A stretch of DNA of 64,000 bases from Nitrosopumilus sp. UBA526 (GCA_002506665.1 DAXZ01000053.1:47966-111965), one strand, 5' to 3'. Shown: positions 1 through 9,150, counted from the stretch's first letter. Notes: generated by a model not told the origin, from the sequence alone. A program made the numbers and translations.

Positions 1-423
1 ATCCTGCCAGACATGTCCATTGAAGAGTCAAAAGAATATCTAAAGGCGGCAAATGATGTAGATACGATATTTCTAATCTCACCTAATACCAGCAAATCCC
101 GAGTTCAAAAGATAGCTCGGGTGTCCTCTGGATTTTTGTATCTTGTTGCAGTGTTTGGAACAACTGGTGCAAGAACCGGGATTAAGAGATACACGCTAGA
201 TGCAATAAAGCAGGTCAAGGGACAAACTAGGGGTATGATTCCTGTAGGGGTGGGGTTTGGAGTCTCAACTCCTGAGGATGTAAAAAGATACGTAAGGGCG
301 GGCGCCGATGCTGTGATCGTTGGAAGCGCATATCTGCGGCTGATCAAAGATACTCGACAAGACAAATTACAGTCCAAGATAGCATCATACACACATAGTC
401 TAAAAAAACAGACGATTCTATAA
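1..423 (+). CDS. trpA: Tryptophan synthase alpha subunit, C-terminal part
   Basis: The reading frame is open from the first base, so this is the 3' end of a gene that begins before the window. The alpha subunit cleaves indole-3-glycerol phosphate to indole and glyceraldehyde 3-phosphate and passes indole to TrpB. The 140 residues present cover the last half of a TIM barrel: an IFLISPNTS strand, a GFLYLVAVFGTTGART segment matching the family's phosphate-binding loop, and PVGVGFGVSTPEDV and ADAVIVGSA near the end. These are characteristic of TrpA. TrpB and other trp genes presumably lie upstream, outside the window. Identification is firm; the N-terminal half is not visible. Confidence 0.93.
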   Translation: MLPDMSIEESKEYLKAANDVDTIFLISPNTSKSRVQKIARVSSGFLYLVAVFGTTGARTGIKRYTLDAIKQVKGQTRGMIPVGVGFGVSTPEDVKRYVRAGADAVIVGSAYLRLIKDTRQDKLQSKIASYTHSLKKQTIL

Positions 424-435
424 TAATGCCGTCTG

Positions 436-505
436 AGTTGGCGGTCAGATGTTTTATTCGTTATGGAAGGGGAACTGTATTTTTTCAGCTAGTGGCCGCC
501 AAACT
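436..505. other. Inverted repeat after trpA, possible transcript-end hairpin
   Basis: AGTTGGCGG at 436-444 is complementary to CCGCCAAACT at 496-505 with one bulged base, leaving a loop of about 50 bases. It lies just after the trpA stop. It could fold at the transcript end, but no clear T-run follows, so a terminator role is only inferred. The rest of 424-621 shows nothing recognisable. Confidence 0.25.
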
Positions 506-621
506 AGATGTTCTCATTAATGATATGTGTTTCTAGGATAAAAAAGCACCGCTACTTGGGCCTAAAATTCATTTGAAAATAGTAAAAATATTGTACAACT
601 GTAAAGACAGATCCCAAGCTT

Positions 622-1167
622 GATGCAAGACATGAAAACAACACCACAACACTTGATTCCATTACAAAGTACTCAGAATCAACTAGTCCCAAAAACAAGA
701 TTGTATTCTAGTGAAACACCCAGATATTTTGCATGTACAAAAAGGACGTTCCAAACACATTTGACCCAATGCAGTAAATGAGTGGTTTAGTGTCAATGAG
801 GTTTTGTTTGAATGTGAGCCAAGAATTATTCACATTTGAAGATGTGCCAAAGGACGTACAATACCAGGTAGCCTTATACAAAACAAAAGCGGTGAATTCT
901 ATTTGCAAAGTAAAACCAGTTGAGGGTATTGCCACAGACGATAAAGGCACCATAGTAAATGAATGCTTTTTGGGACAAATATGACAAAGTAAAAGAAAAA
1001 CACGGCGCACCTGTTCTCAACATCAAGAAAGAGGCACCATGTCAATATATCACATCCTAGTCCGGGGGGAAACTGACGAAATATTAAGGCAGGCAAGGCA
1101 ACTCGGGCAAGAAGCGATATTTAGCTTGCATCCTGACTGCAAGCATGAAATTATAGGCACAAAATAA
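622..1167 (+). pseudogene. Decayed gene related to the small protein family at 11.2-12.5 kb
   Basis: No single frame is open across this region. The frame starting at ATG 732 reads MYKKDVPNTFDPMQ, a stop at 774-776, then continues to 984 with a segment containing EDVPKDVQYQVALYKTK. This parallels DIPNTFAPPN and EDLPDEVRERVIAYKKK in the two small proteins at 11204-11389 and 12268-12450. Near 965 coding character moves to another frame (AFWDKYDKVKEKHGAPVL), consistent with a one-base shift, and a 42-residue ORF follows at 1039-1167. I read this as a longer gene broken by a stop and one or more frameshifts. No function can be assigned. The similarity to the intact copies was judged by eye. Confidence 0.5.
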
Positions 1168-1250
1168 TCCGGCCAACTCTGCACTCAAATGCATTGCACG
1201 CCATAACTAACTAGCAAAACATACAAAAACTAGACCCTTATTTTATTAAT

Positions 1251-2852
1251 GTGCATACAAAGTTTATTTTTGTCACAGGCGGGGTAATGTCCGGCCTTGG
1301 AAAGGGCGTAACTACCTCCTCGATTGCAAAATTGTTACAACTAGCAGACCAAAAGGTCTCATGCATCAAGATAGACCCGTACCTCAACTATGATGCAGGA
1401 ACAATGAATCCTATAGCTCACGGAGAGGTCTTTGTTACTGATGATGGCGGCGAGTGTGATATGGATATTGGAAACTATGAGCGGTTTCTCAACCAAAGCA
1501 TTCCAAAAAGCCACAACATTACAACAGCCCAAGTTTATTCTGCAGTAACAGATGCCGAAAGGCGAGGCGAATATCTAGGGGCATGTGTACAGATAATTCC
1601 ACACATTACTGATGAGATAAAGAATCGGGTTACAAAGATTGCAGATGATGAGAAACTAGACTTTTTGATCATAGAGTGCGGGGGGACGGTAGGTGACATT
1701 GAGTCACTGCCATTTTTAGAAGCTCTAAGACAGCTTCGAGTTGAGCAAGGGCCTCAGAACGTAATCTTTGTGCATGTTACACTAGCACCATCTCTTGATG
1801 TTGTAGGTGAGCAAAAGACAAAGCCTACGCAGCACAGTGTTCAGGAGCTGCGAAGGATAGGAATTCAACCTGACTTTTTAGCAGTAAGATGCACCCTGCC
1901 ATTGGAAGAGAAGACAAAGACAAAGATTGCAATGTTTACCAATGTCATGCCAAAGGATGTCTTGTCATGCCATGATGCTAAATCCATCTTTGAGGTGCCG
2001 CAGATTCTCTATGACCAGGGTATAATGGACTCAATATTTACAAAGTTTGGCATTGTAGGAATGCTAAATACATCATCAAACTGGGATAAATGGAACAAGA
2101 TAACTGCTGACATGCTCAATCATGAGAATAATAAGATCAAGATTGCAATGGTTGGAAAATACGTCACACTATCTGACAGCTATGTGAGTGTAAATCATGC
2201 ATTAAGACATTCAAGCGCAAGTCTTGGCAGATCAGTTGAGATTGACTGGATTGATTCTGAATCAATCACAGACTATGGCATTCTCTCAAAGTATGGCGGA
2301 ATCTTGGTACCCGGAGGCTTTGGAACTAGGGGTTCTGAAGGAATAATTCAGACTGCAAACTTTGCAAGAGAGAAAAACATTCCATACCTTGGAATATGTT
2401 TTGGTTTTCAATTGGCGGCAATATCGTTTGGACGAAACGTCTTGAATCTACAAGACGCAAACTCGACGGAGATAAAAAAAGATCTCAAATATCCACTAGT
2501 TGACCTGCTTCCAGAACAAAAAGACATCTCAGATATGGGCGGCTCACTACGTCTAGGCGCAAATGATATAATCATAAAGGACAGTACCCGTGCATATGAT
2601 ATTTACCATACCTCTAGAATCAACAAGCGCCACAGGCACAGATATGAGATCAACAGCAAATACATTCCAGAATTTGAGAAAAATGGACTCGTCTTCTCAG
2701 CATACAGTGATGGGGGCAAGAGAATGGAGATACTAGAGATCCCCTCTCACAGATTCTATCTCGGAGTCCAGTTCCACCCGGAATTTAACAGCAGGCCTGG
2801 TTTTCCTGAAAAAGCATTTACGGCATTTGTAAAGGCATCATCTGAGACCTAA
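1251..2852 (+). CDS. pyrG: CTP synthase
   Basis: CTP synthase makes CTP from UTP, ATP and glutamine, the last step of pyrimidine nucleotide synthesis. The 533 residues match the family length. The N-terminal synthetase half opens with FVTGGVMSGLGKGVTTSS (P-loop) and carries GGTVGDIESLPFLEA. The C-terminal glutamine amidotransferase half has the nucleophile in GICFGFQLA (Cys383) and the triad partners in QFHPEF (His509, Glu511). The start is GTG at 1251, preceded by an A/T-rich stretch near 1240. The Dam-like methyltransferase begins two bases after the stop codon, so the two are probably cotranscribed, although no metabolic link is evident. Confidence 0.97.
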   Translation: MHTKFIFVTGGVMSGLGKGVTTSSIAKLLQLADQKVSCIKIDPYLNYDAGTMNPIAHGEVFVTDDGGECDMDIGNYERFLNQSIPKSHNITTAQVYSAVTDAERRGEYLGACVQIIPHITDEIKNRVTKIADDEKLDFLIIECGGTVGDIESLPFLEALRQLRVEQGPQNVIFVHVTLAPSLDVVGEQKTKPTQHSVQELRRIGIQPDFLAVRCTLPLEEKTKTKIAMFTNVMPKDVLSCHDAKSIFEVPQILYDQGIMDSIFTKFGIVGMLNTSSNWDKWNKITADMLNHENNKIKIAMVGKYVTLSDSYVSVNHALRHSSASLGRSVEIDWIDSESITDYGILSKYGGILVPGGFGTRGSEGIIQTANFAREKNIPYLGICFGFQLAAISFGRNVLNLQDANSTEIKKDLKYPLVDLLPEQKDISDMGGSLRLGANDIIIKDSTRAYDIYHTSRINKRHRHRYEINSKYIPEFEKNGLVFSAYSDGGKRMEILEIPSHRFYLGVQFHPEFNSRPGFPEKAFTAFVKASSET

Positions 2853-2853
2853 A

Positions 2854-3702
2854 ATGCCAGCACAAAATATGAGACACACCATGCGGCAGTTTGTAGTGCA
2901 TAATCACGCAAAGTCATTAAAGCTTGTTCCTTATGTGGGCTGCAAGTCTGGCTTTGCACACATCTTTGACTCGTTGATTCCAAAAGACTATGGCAGAAAA
3001 ATATACGATGTGTTTGGCGGTGGAGGCGGATTTACTTTTTATGCCTGCAATAGATTCGGGTCTGAAAATATAATTTATAATGATCACAATCCTGTAATTA
3101 CAAACCTCTTAGAGTCACTTCAAAAACATCCGGGTTTATTGTATGACGAGTATCAAAAGCACCATGTACGGTCTAGTCCTGATTACTATCTTGATGTACG
3201 AAAGATGGATTTAGATGACGGGGTCAGGGGTGCAGGCAGGTTCTTTTATCTTGCAAAGAATGCATTTTCTGGCAAGATACGGTTTAACTCAAAAAACCAG
3301 TTTAACTGTCCTATGCGAAAAAATGCAAAATGCCCTCAAATTAGCCGTGAATCATTATCATCGCTGAGTAACACGATACGTCATCTTGTAATAACAAACA
3401 AAGACTATGGGCATTATGAGGATGTGAAAGACGGGTTTGTCTATCTTGACCCTCCATACATGAATAATACCAACGGACATTACAATGCAACTGTGCCACT
3501 AGCTGATTTTGTCAGATTTGTAAGCACGGTTCAAAAATTAAACAAGGTGATGATCTCTGAGCAAAATGACCCTGACAGTCTTTTGCTGTCTTCTGATTAT
3601 ACGGTATTTACAGTGACCCTTCACCGCTCACTGCAATATGTAACACAGAACCAGAGCCAAGAGATAGTTGCAGTAAACTATGCTGTATCTGAACAGACAT
3701 GA
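2854..3702 (+). CDS. Dam-family (D12 class) adenine-N6 DNA methyltransferase
   Basis: This enzyme is expected to transfer a methyl group from S-adenosylmethionine to adenine N6 in DNA. In order, the 282 residues show LVPYVGCKSGF (family N-terminal motif, about 24-34), YDVFGGGGGF (SAM-binding motif I, 51-60), YNDHNPVITNLL, and the catalytic DPPY at 199-202. Order and length fit the D12/Dam alpha class. The target sequence cannot be read from the protein. No restriction endonuclease lies beside it, so it looks like a solitary methyltransferase for strand marking, regulation or protection against foreign nucleases. ATG 2854 follows the pyrG stop with one base between. Confidence 0.9.
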   Translation: MPAQNMRHTMRQFVVHNHAKSLKLVPYVGCKSGFAHIFDSLIPKDYGRKIYDVFGGGGGFTFYACNRFGSENIIYNDHNPVITNLLESLQKHPGLLYDEYQKHHVRSSPDYYLDVRKMDLDDGVRGAGRFFYLAKNAFSGKIRFNSKNQFNCPMRKNAKCPQISRESLSSLSNTIRHLVITNKDYGHYEDVKDGFVYLDPPYMNNTNGHYNATVPLADFVRFVSTVQKLNKVMISEQNDPDSLLLSSDYTVFTVTLHRSLQYVTQNQSQEIVAVNYAVSEQT

Positions 3703-3926
3703 ATTTTTCAGATTATGAAATGACTGGGAATTCTTGGCCTATGTCTTTAACATGGCCTGAGAATCAATACTGTGTAATTTTTAATCATTAGACTGCCGTA
3801 TACCTGATATAAAAAACCATGATCAGATGATGTGTGATTTTGCACTGGCCATATCACAAAATCAGTCATTTGATTAAAATAGTTACGAATGGTTAATTAG
3901 GGCAATTTTTAGAGTGAAATCAACTC

Positions 3927-4526
3927 ATGGGCCGAAAAGAGAGACGAGAGCGGGAGGCAAAACGTGAAAACTATGCCACCAAACACTCTGCTGCAAAAAG
4001 AAAACAGACCTTGATTGCAATCGGGGTGCTTGGAGTAATTGCAGTAATTGTAGGATATGCGGCATACCTGTTTCTGAACATGACTGAGACTGCTCCCGGT
4101 GGCCCTGAAAACGCCGGAGCACTAGGCAGTGAACACGCACATGCGGCAATCTTGGTAAGTATCTTTGGAGATATGTTTGACTTTACTAGTACAGCATTTC
4201 AAATTAAATCAAGCTGGATTCACTTTGAGGGCAGGGACGGCACTACAATACACAAGCATGCAACAGGTGTAGACCTAGGATACCTGTTTGAGACGCTATC
4301 AATTGATCTTGATGACCAGTGTTACGTATTTCCTGAAAAGGACAGGACCTTTTGTACAACTGATAAATTTGCACTAAAGTTCTTTATCAACGGAGACCAG
4401 GTAGATGATATCCGAGATTATGAGATAATGGAGGGTGACAGAGTCTTGATCTTGTACGGAGCAGAGACAGAAGAAGAAATTGAGCAATACATAGTACAGC
4501 TAGATGACCAAGTAATAGTCAAATAA
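3927..4526 (+). CDS. Conserved membrane-anchored protein with extracytoplasmic domain
   Basis: I cannot assign a function. The 199-residue protein has a very basic, charged N-terminus (about 1-30), one membrane helix at about 31-54 (LIAIGVLGVIAVIVGYAAY), then an extracytoplasmic domain. That domain has a His-rich start (SEHAHAAILV), FQIKSSWIHFEGRDGTTIHKHATG, and two Cys residues about nine apart (CYVFPEKDRTFC) that could form a disulfide. The C-terminus is acidic. From memory, similar proteins are widespread in Thaumarchaeota. His and Cys placement would suit a metal or redox role, but that is a guess. The gene stands alone after a 224-base intergenic gap. Confidence 0.75.
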   Translation: MGRKERREREAKRENYATKHSAAKRKQTLIAIGVLGVIAVIVGYAAYLFLNMTETAPGGPENAGALGSEHAHAAILVSIFGDMFDFTSTAFQIKSSWIHFEGRDGTTIHKHATGVDLGYLFETLSIDLDDQCYVFPEKDRTFCTTDKFALKFFINGDQVDDIRDYEIMEGDRVLILYGAETEEEIEQYIVQLDDQVIVK

Positions 4527-4842
4527 AATCTCTCTTGGCTTGTATAGTAAATGATGGGGCGTATTTTTTGCAAACATCATGTAATATCCAAATACCTAAA
4601 CACATCTTGGGACTGTAGTTTTGTTGCAAGAAACTCTCTCCTTGTTCTCAACGCGCCCACCACCAATCTTTGCATTCTCCCCTGCAATCTCTGCTTTGTT
4701 GCTTCCCCCGTTGAATCAAAAATACCTGTAAATTTAAACCCGATGATATATCTAGGGTATGTGCAGATACCTACAAATCATTGAAAATCATGGTTCCAAA
4801 GTATGTGTTGATGGCAGCTAGGAATAATGATAACAACATTGA
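4527..4842. other. Intergenic region without a convincing gene
   Basis: No gene is supported in these 316 bases. On the minus strand a frame is open from about 4785 down to a stop at 4577-4579 and reads like protein (TGIFDSTGEATKQRLQG), but it has no ATG, GTG or TTG at its upstream end. It may be a gene remnant. The plus-strand frame 4551-4784 is rich in Cys and Ser and has no recognisable features. Confidence 0.35.
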
Positions 4843-5796
4843 TTGAATCAAACAGAGATATATTCAATGCTGTACACTAGTGTCATAGGAAATATGTTAA
4901 AAAACACACGTTCCAAGAAAAAACGAACGAAAACTTTTATGAATGGATTTGGAGGAACAGCCAGAATAAATCATGATAGCACAAAGTTTTATGGCAGAAA
5001 AATGTTTGCTGGCACAGACGTTGCAGACAATACAGAGTATGAAAATGACATTGGTAGATACCGCGATACAATACAATGCCGGGACAGTAGAGCCCTTGGA
5101 CATATTCCAGACTCGAGCGTTCACCTGATGGTGACGTCCCCGCCCTATAATGTGGGCAAGGATTATGATGTGGATTTGGATTTGGCAGAATATCTTCAAA
5201 TGTTACATGATGTGTTTGGGGAGACCTATAGAATTCTAGTCAATGGAGGACGAGCTTGTATCAATATAGCAAATGTAGGCAGAAAGCCATACATCCCATA
5301 TCACAAATTCATCATAGATGTAATGACACAAAACGGCTTTGTTATGCGCGGCGAAATAATTTGGAACAAGGGAGCAGGAGCCGGGTCATCTACTGCCTGG
5401 GGGAGCTGGTTGTCTGCATCCAATCCTGTTCTAAGGGACACACATGAATACATCCTAGTATTTACAAAAGGCAAGTTCAATCGGGCATCAAACCAAAGAC
5501 AAAGTACCATATCACGAGACGAGTTTTTGACATATACGAAAAGTGTCTGGACGTTTAATCCTGAAAGGGCAAAAAAAGTAAATCATCCTGCACCCTTTCC
5601 AACAGAACTGCCGTATAGATGCATTCAGTTATACACGTTTAAGGGAGATACAGTATTTGATCCCTTTTGTGGTTCTGGCACCACTGCAATATCTTCTATA
5701 TCTCTGGGCAGACATTATGTCATGATTGATAAGAACCGGGATTATGTCAAAACCGCAAAGAAAAGAATCAAGGATTTAAAGTCTCAAGAACACTAA
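4843..5796 (+). CDS. Beta-class site-specific DNA methyltransferase (N4-cytosine or N6-adenine)
   Basis: The catalytic motif TSPPYN (about residues 98-103) precedes the SAM-binding motif DPFCGSGTT (about 273-281). That order defines beta-class amino-methyltransferases, and the target base is unclear from sequence alone. [15 protein letters not shown] and EYILVFTKG are also typical of the class. The longest frame begins with TTG at 4843; ATG codons at 4867, 4894 and 4939 are alternatives, and the first 80 or so residues are poorly structured, so the true start may be downstream. There is no neighbouring restriction gene. With the Dam-like enzyme this makes two apparently solitary methyltransferases within 3 kb. 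ilvD follows after seven bases. Confidence 0.87.
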   Translation: MNQTEIYSMLYTSVIGNMLKNTRSKKKRTKTFMNGFGGTARINHDSTKFYGRKMFAGTDVADNTEYENDIGRYRDTIQCRDSRALGHIPDSSVHLMVTSPPYNVGKDYDVDLDLAEYLQMLHDVFGETYRILVNGGRACINIANVGRKPYIPYHKFIIDVMTQNGFVMRGEIIWNKGAGAGSSTAWGSWLSASNPVLRDTHEYILVFTKGKFNRASNQRQSTISRDEFLTYTKSVWTFNPERAKKVNHPAPFPTELPYRCIQLYTFKGDTVFDPFCGSGTTAISSISLGRHYVMIDKNRDYVKTAKKRIKDLKSQEH

Positions 5797-5803
5797 TTTC
5801 AAT

Positions 5804-7513
5804 ATGTCTAAATTATGGCAGTCTGAAAAATCACGTGGCATGAAAATATCTAGTAAGAATGTAGTTGGCGGAACTGCCCGTTCTCCTCATAGGGCAATGT
5901 ACAAGGCCATGGGATTAAATGATGATGATCTATCAAAACCGTTTGTAGGTGTGTGCCATACAGGAAACGAGGCAACACCTTGTAACATATTACTGCCAGA
6001 GCTGGCAGCTGAGGCAAAGAGAGGGGTTGCTGAAAACGGGGCAACACCTAGAATATTCTCAACCATCTCTGTCAGCGATGGGATTGCAATGGGTCATGAG
6101 GGAATGAAATCCTCACTAATCTCTCGCGAGGTAATTGCCGACTCTGTTGAGCTGATGGTACGGGCACATCAGTATGATGGAATTGTTGGAATTGCAGGAT
6201 GTGACAAGAGTCTGCCCGGTACGATGATGGCGATGGCTCGGCTAAACCTGCCTTCGGTCTTTGTATATGGCGGGACAATAATGCCCGGAGTCCTTGATGG
6301 CAGGGAACTTACCATAGTCGATGTCTATGAGGCAGTAGGCGCATATGATGCAGGTCAGATATCCCTTGAGATGCTCAAAGATATTGAAAATACCGCATGT
6401 CCGAATTCTGGGTCATGTGGTGGAATGTTTACTGCAAATACAATGGCGTCAATATCTGAAGCCATAGGATTAGCATTGCCTGGAAGTGCAAGTCCGCCTG
6501 CCGAAGACGAGAGGCGCAAAAAGATAGTACATGATACAGGAGCTGCGTGTGCAAAGTTGTTGGAACTTGACATCCTGCCTCGGGATATAATGACGTATGA
6601 GGCATTTGAGAATGCCATTGTAATGCTAAATGCAGTTGGAGGTTCGACTAATGGAATACTGCATCTCTTATCAATGGCTAACGAAGCTAGAGTGAAACTG
6701 ACTTATGATGATTTTGAGAGGATAAGAAAAAAGACCCCGCACATTGCAGACATGAAGCCTGGTGGGAATTATGTGATGAACAGCTTGGATAAGATTGGCG
6801 GTATTCCGTTTGTACTACAAAGATTATCAAAGAAAGGACTGTTAAATGGCAATTGTATCACAGTCACAGGAAAGACTATTCAGGAGAATCTCAGCTCCAT
6901 GCACATTCCAGAACTCGAACAGTCAATTATTAGGCCAGTTGAGCGTCCGTTGAACTCTGTAGGGACAGCCCTGATCCTAAAGGGCTCACTTGCACCTGAC
7001 GGTGCTGTGATGAAGACTGCCGGAGTTGAGATGACAGAGTTTACAGGCAAAGCTCGAGTCTATGATAGAGAAGAGTATGCATTTGATGCAGTATCTAAAG
7101 GTATGATAGAGCAAGGAGACGTGGTTGTGATAAGATATGAGGGACCCAAAGGCGGCCCCGGAATGAGAGAGATGCTTGCAACAACAGCTGCGCTTGTAGG
7201 CCAGGGACTAGGCAAAAAAGTGGCAATGGTAACTGATGGACGATTCTCTGGGGGGACTCGAGGATTTATGGCAGGTCATGTCGCACCTGAAGCCTATGTG
7301 GGCGGGCCCATTGCACTAGTCCAAGACGGAGACAAGATAACAATCAATACAGATACCGGAGTAATTGATCTCTGCGTGTCTCCAGAGGAACTAGCTAAAA
7401 GACGCGAGTCTTGGAGACGACCAGAGCCAAACTATACGTCAGGTGCATTGGCAAAGTATGCAACACTTGTGGGTTCTGCCGCTCAAGGGGCAGTGACTAG
7501 TGCTAATTTATGA
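5804..7513 (+). CDS. ilvD: Dihydroxy-acid dehydratase
   Basis: IlvD dehydrates 2,3-dihydroxy acids to the 2-keto acids of valine, isoleucine and leucine synthesis in the cytoplasm, using an iron-sulfur cluster. The 569 residues are full length. Cluster and metal residues are visible in GCDKSLPG (Cys133) and in [12 protein letters not shown] (Cys199 and Cys205). The C-terminal signature [11 protein letters not shown] and [11 protein letters not shown] are present. ATG 5804 was chosen, with ATG 5840 as an alternative that would shorten a non-conserved N-terminus. It lies seven bases after the methyltransferase and may be cotranscribed with it. ilvA lies 29 kb away in the same window. Confidence 0.96.
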   Translation: MSKLWQSEKSRGMKISSKNVVGGTARSPHRAMYKAMGLNDDDLSKPFVGVCHTGNEATPCNILLPELAAEAKRGVAENGATPRIFSTISVSDGIAMGHEGMKSSLISREVIADSVELMVRAHQYDGIVGIAGCDKSLPGTMMAMARLNLPSVFVYGGTIMPGVLDGRELTIVDVYEAVGAYDAGQISLEMLKDIENTACPNSGSCGGMFTANTMASISEAIGLALPGSASPPAEDERRKKIVHDTGAACAKLLELDILPRDIMTYEAFENAIVMLNAVGGSTNGILHLLSMANEARVKLTYDDFERIRKKTPHIADMKPGGNYVMNSLDKIGGIPFVLQRLSKKGLLNGNCITVTGKTIQENLSSMHIPELEQSIIRPVERPLNSVGTALILKGSLAPDGAVMKTAGVEMTEFTGKARVYDREEYAFDAVSKGMIEQGDVVVIRYEGPKGGPGMREMLATTAALVGQGLGKKVAMVTDGRFSGGTRGFMAGHVAPEAYVGGPIALVQDGDKITINTDTGVIDLCVSPEELAKRRESWRRPEPNYTSGALAKYATLVGSAAQGAVTSANL

Positions 7514-7579
7514 AATTAATTAATCATCAATATTACGGGTACTAGGAATCAGCATTGGAGAAATTAACCTCAAAAGAGA

Positions 7580-7814
7580 TCATTTCCAATCAGGCAATGT
7601 TACTTTAATATCGAGAATAGATTTTCCAGCTGCAGATTTTAATTCTCTTTGTTTACAGTGCCATGTTGGAACTTTTTATGTTTGCACCTACATGATCACA
7701 AGCCATTGATGAATCAGATAATTTGACATTTTCAAAATCGGTCATTAATCCTCGTACATAATTGCCGGATTCTTTGTTATCAGCACAAAGAACCCTGAAC
7801 TCAAATTTTGGCAT
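7580..7814 (-). pseudogene. Small protein gene broken by a frameshift in an A-run
   Basis: From ATG 7814 the minus strand reads MPKFEFRVLCADNKESGNY and on to GANIK, then runs into a stop after five more codons. Removing one A from the five-A run at 7673-7677 (T-run on the plus strand) restores a frame continuing VPTWHCKQRELKSAAGKS to a stop at 7580-7582, a product of about 76 residues. Both halves look like protein coding on the same strand. This is either a recent frameshift, programmed slippage, or a sequencing error in a homopolymer. I do not recognise the family. Confidence 0.5.
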
Positions 7815-7864
7815 TTAGTTGTTTATCTCTAGGAGAATTTGTTAATATTACGTATATCTAATTT

Positions 7865-7892
7865 TGAACACATGTAGACTATCGGTTCCTAG
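7865..7892. repeat. Short dispersed repeat, copy 1
   Basis: TGAACACATGTAGACTATCGGTTCCTAG here closely matches 42621-42648, differing in a few central bases. Both copies sit at the edge of a duplicated block (7890 here, 42615 there). Meaning unknown. Confidence 0.4.
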
Positions 7893-7975
7893 ACTACTCT
7901 TTGTTGCAAACATGGATCTAATGCCTCAAAGATTACGTAATCTTTAAAAGATACTAGATAGTTTATCTATATAAG

Positions 7976-8125
7976 ATGAATCCAAATGAACCCGCCATTC
8001 TCACAGGTCAAGATGCTATAGATTTTGACAATTATATGAAAAGAAAGGCTACCAAAAAGGAAATAGAATATGCTAAAAAATGTGAAGAGTACTATTTGGC
8101 AAATCAACCAAAAACCAAAAAATAA
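7976..8125 (+). CDS. Small protein, copy 1; candidate antitoxin of the GNAT module
   Basis: A 49-residue ORF starting MNPNEPAILTGQDAIDF and ending in a Lys-rich tail. It differs from the copy at 8242-8391 in only a few residues, and most differences are substitutions rather than stops, which supports real coding. The A/T-rich box at about 7962-7974 lies very close to the ATG. Because it precedes a TacT-like acetyltransferase gene, it is positioned like an antitoxin. It shows no ribbon-helix-helix domain, and would correspond at most to the short toxin-neutralising part of such antitoxins. The function is inferred from context only. Confidence 0.6.
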   Translation: MNPNEPAILTGQDAIDFDNYMKRKATKKEIEYAKKCEEYYLANQPKTKK

Positions 8126-8241
8126 TTATCCCCCTTACTTTGTTAATTTTATGCCTAGACAACTCTTTAGTGCAAACATGGATCTAATTCCCCAAAGATT
8201 ACGTAATCTTTAATAGCCACTAGGTAGTTTATCCATATAAG

Positions 8242-8391
8242 ATGAATCCAAATGAACCAGCCATTCTCAGAGGTCAAGATGCTATAGATTTTGACAAATA
8301 TATGAAAAGAAAGGGTACCAAAAAGGAAATAGCCTATTTTAAAAAATGTGAAGAGTACTATTTGGCAAATCAGCCAAAAACAAAAAAATAA
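8242..8391 (+). CDS. Small protein, copy 2; candidate antitoxin of the GNAT module
   Basis: Second 49-residue copy (MNPNEPAILRGQDAIDF at the start), 24 bases before the GNAT gene and probably cotranscribed with it. Against copy 1 it shows Thr to Arg, Asn to Lys, Ala to Gly and a few other changes in the helix-forming middle. The predicted form is a short, charged, mainly helical peptide. If the pair is a toxin-antitoxin module, this copy is the better placed antitoxin, and copy 1 would be either extra dosage or a diverging variant. Confidence 0.62.
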   Translation: MNPNEPAILRGQDAIDFDKYMKRKGTKKEIAYFKKCEEYYLANQPKTKK

Positions 8392-8415
8392 TTACCCCCT
8401 TACTTTGTTAATTTT

Positions 8416-8979
8416 ATGCCTAGAGAATCTCCTAAAATTCTAGTTGATATTACTGGATTTGGTTATCAAAAATTGACTTTTAACCATAAACCTAATCTTG
8501 ACTGTACTGACAAGCTCGGCAAGGATTCACAATGCCTACAAAAATTTTTTGATAAAAGAGCATTAAAAAATCAAGATGCTCATTTGGGAATGACCTACAT
8601 TATAACTTACAAGAAAAAACCTATTGGTTATGTCACACTAGCAACAGCAAATATCAATAAGGACGCAATATTCAGTAAAGCAAGACCAAGTACTCGTGAT
8701 GGTGCTCTTTTTCCAGCTATGATAATTCTTGATTTCTGTATTGATAAAAAATCAAGAGGCAAAACTTATGGCGAGTATGTTCTGATGTGGTGTAACGGAT
8801 TAGCACGAACTGTTTCAGAAAAGATAGGATGTAGATTTATTATATTGTATACCAAGGATCCAGACGCAATTAGATTTTATACAAAACATAATTATCAATT
8901 CGCTGAAGGAAATCAGAACGATAAATTCAAGCTAATGTATTATGATTTATTCCCGGAACTATTAAAAATAACAATTTAA
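8416..8979 (+). CDS. GNAT-family N-acetyltransferase resembling TacT-type toxins
   Basis: The 187 residues follow the GNAT pattern. FDKRALKNQ (45-53) and MTYIITYKKKPIGYVTLA (59-76) match the arrangement I know from TacT-like toxins, which acetylate aminoacyl-tRNA. The acetyl-CoA loop is at R114-G119 (KSRGKTYGEYVL). A conserved IGCRFIILYT strand precedes IRFYTKHNYQF, which supplies the usual Tyr (about 155 or 160). ATG 8416 lies 24 bases after the second small gene. Codon use is A/T-rich compared with neighbouring core genes, suggesting acquisition. An ordinary acetyltransferase with another substrate cannot be excluded. Confidence 0.8.
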   Translation: MPRESPKILVDITGFGYQKLTFNHKPNLDCTDKLGKDSQCLQKFFDKRALKNQDAHLGMTYIITYKKKPIGYVTLATANINKDAIFSKARPSTRDGALFPAMIILDFCIDKKSRGKTYGEYVLMWCNGLARTVSEKIGCRFIILYTKDPDAIRFYTKHNYQFAEGNQNDKFKLMYYDLFPELLKITI

Positions 8980-9089
8980 AAATTCAATCACAATCAAAGC
9001 TAGAAAGATAGCCTAGTACCTAGTATCAGCTAGTCTGCATGTATTCAAAAATTTCCGCGACTATACTTTTCAAGGATTACGATTTTGTC

Positions 9090-9150
9090 GCATAATTCCT
9101 CCAAATATGACTAGTTAGCTACATCCGAAAAAGACTTGGTTCACATGATG
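9090..9150. repeat. Dispersed non-coding repeat, copy 1
   Basis: CATAATTCCTCCAAATATGA at 9091-9110 and ACATCCGAAAAAGACTTGG at 9121-9139 recur in the same order, inverted, at 63530-63592, with a variable spacer and about three-quarters identity by eye. A shorter match, CATAATTCCTTCAAATAT, occurs near 40497-40514. It carries no ORF. The remainder of 8980-9316 holds no gene that I can support. Confidence 0.45.

Larger units (their letters stand above)
7890..8421. repeat. Tandem direct repeat, two units of about 266 bases
   Basis: Unit 1 (about 7890-8155) and unit 2 (about 8156-8421) are nearly identical. Each contains an upstream A/T-rich region, an ORF of 49 codons, and a downstream stretch ending in TTTTATGCCTAGA. 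In unit 2 that ATG starts the GNAT gene. In unit 1 the same ATG opens only a short frame that stops within unit 2. This is the expected footprint of a tandem duplication of the small gene with its promoter. Confidence 0.85.

Noticed and set aside
4577..4785. Minus-strand open frame with protein-like sequence (TGIFDSTGEATKQRL)
   Set aside because: No start codon at its upstream end; could be a remnant but not supported as a gene.
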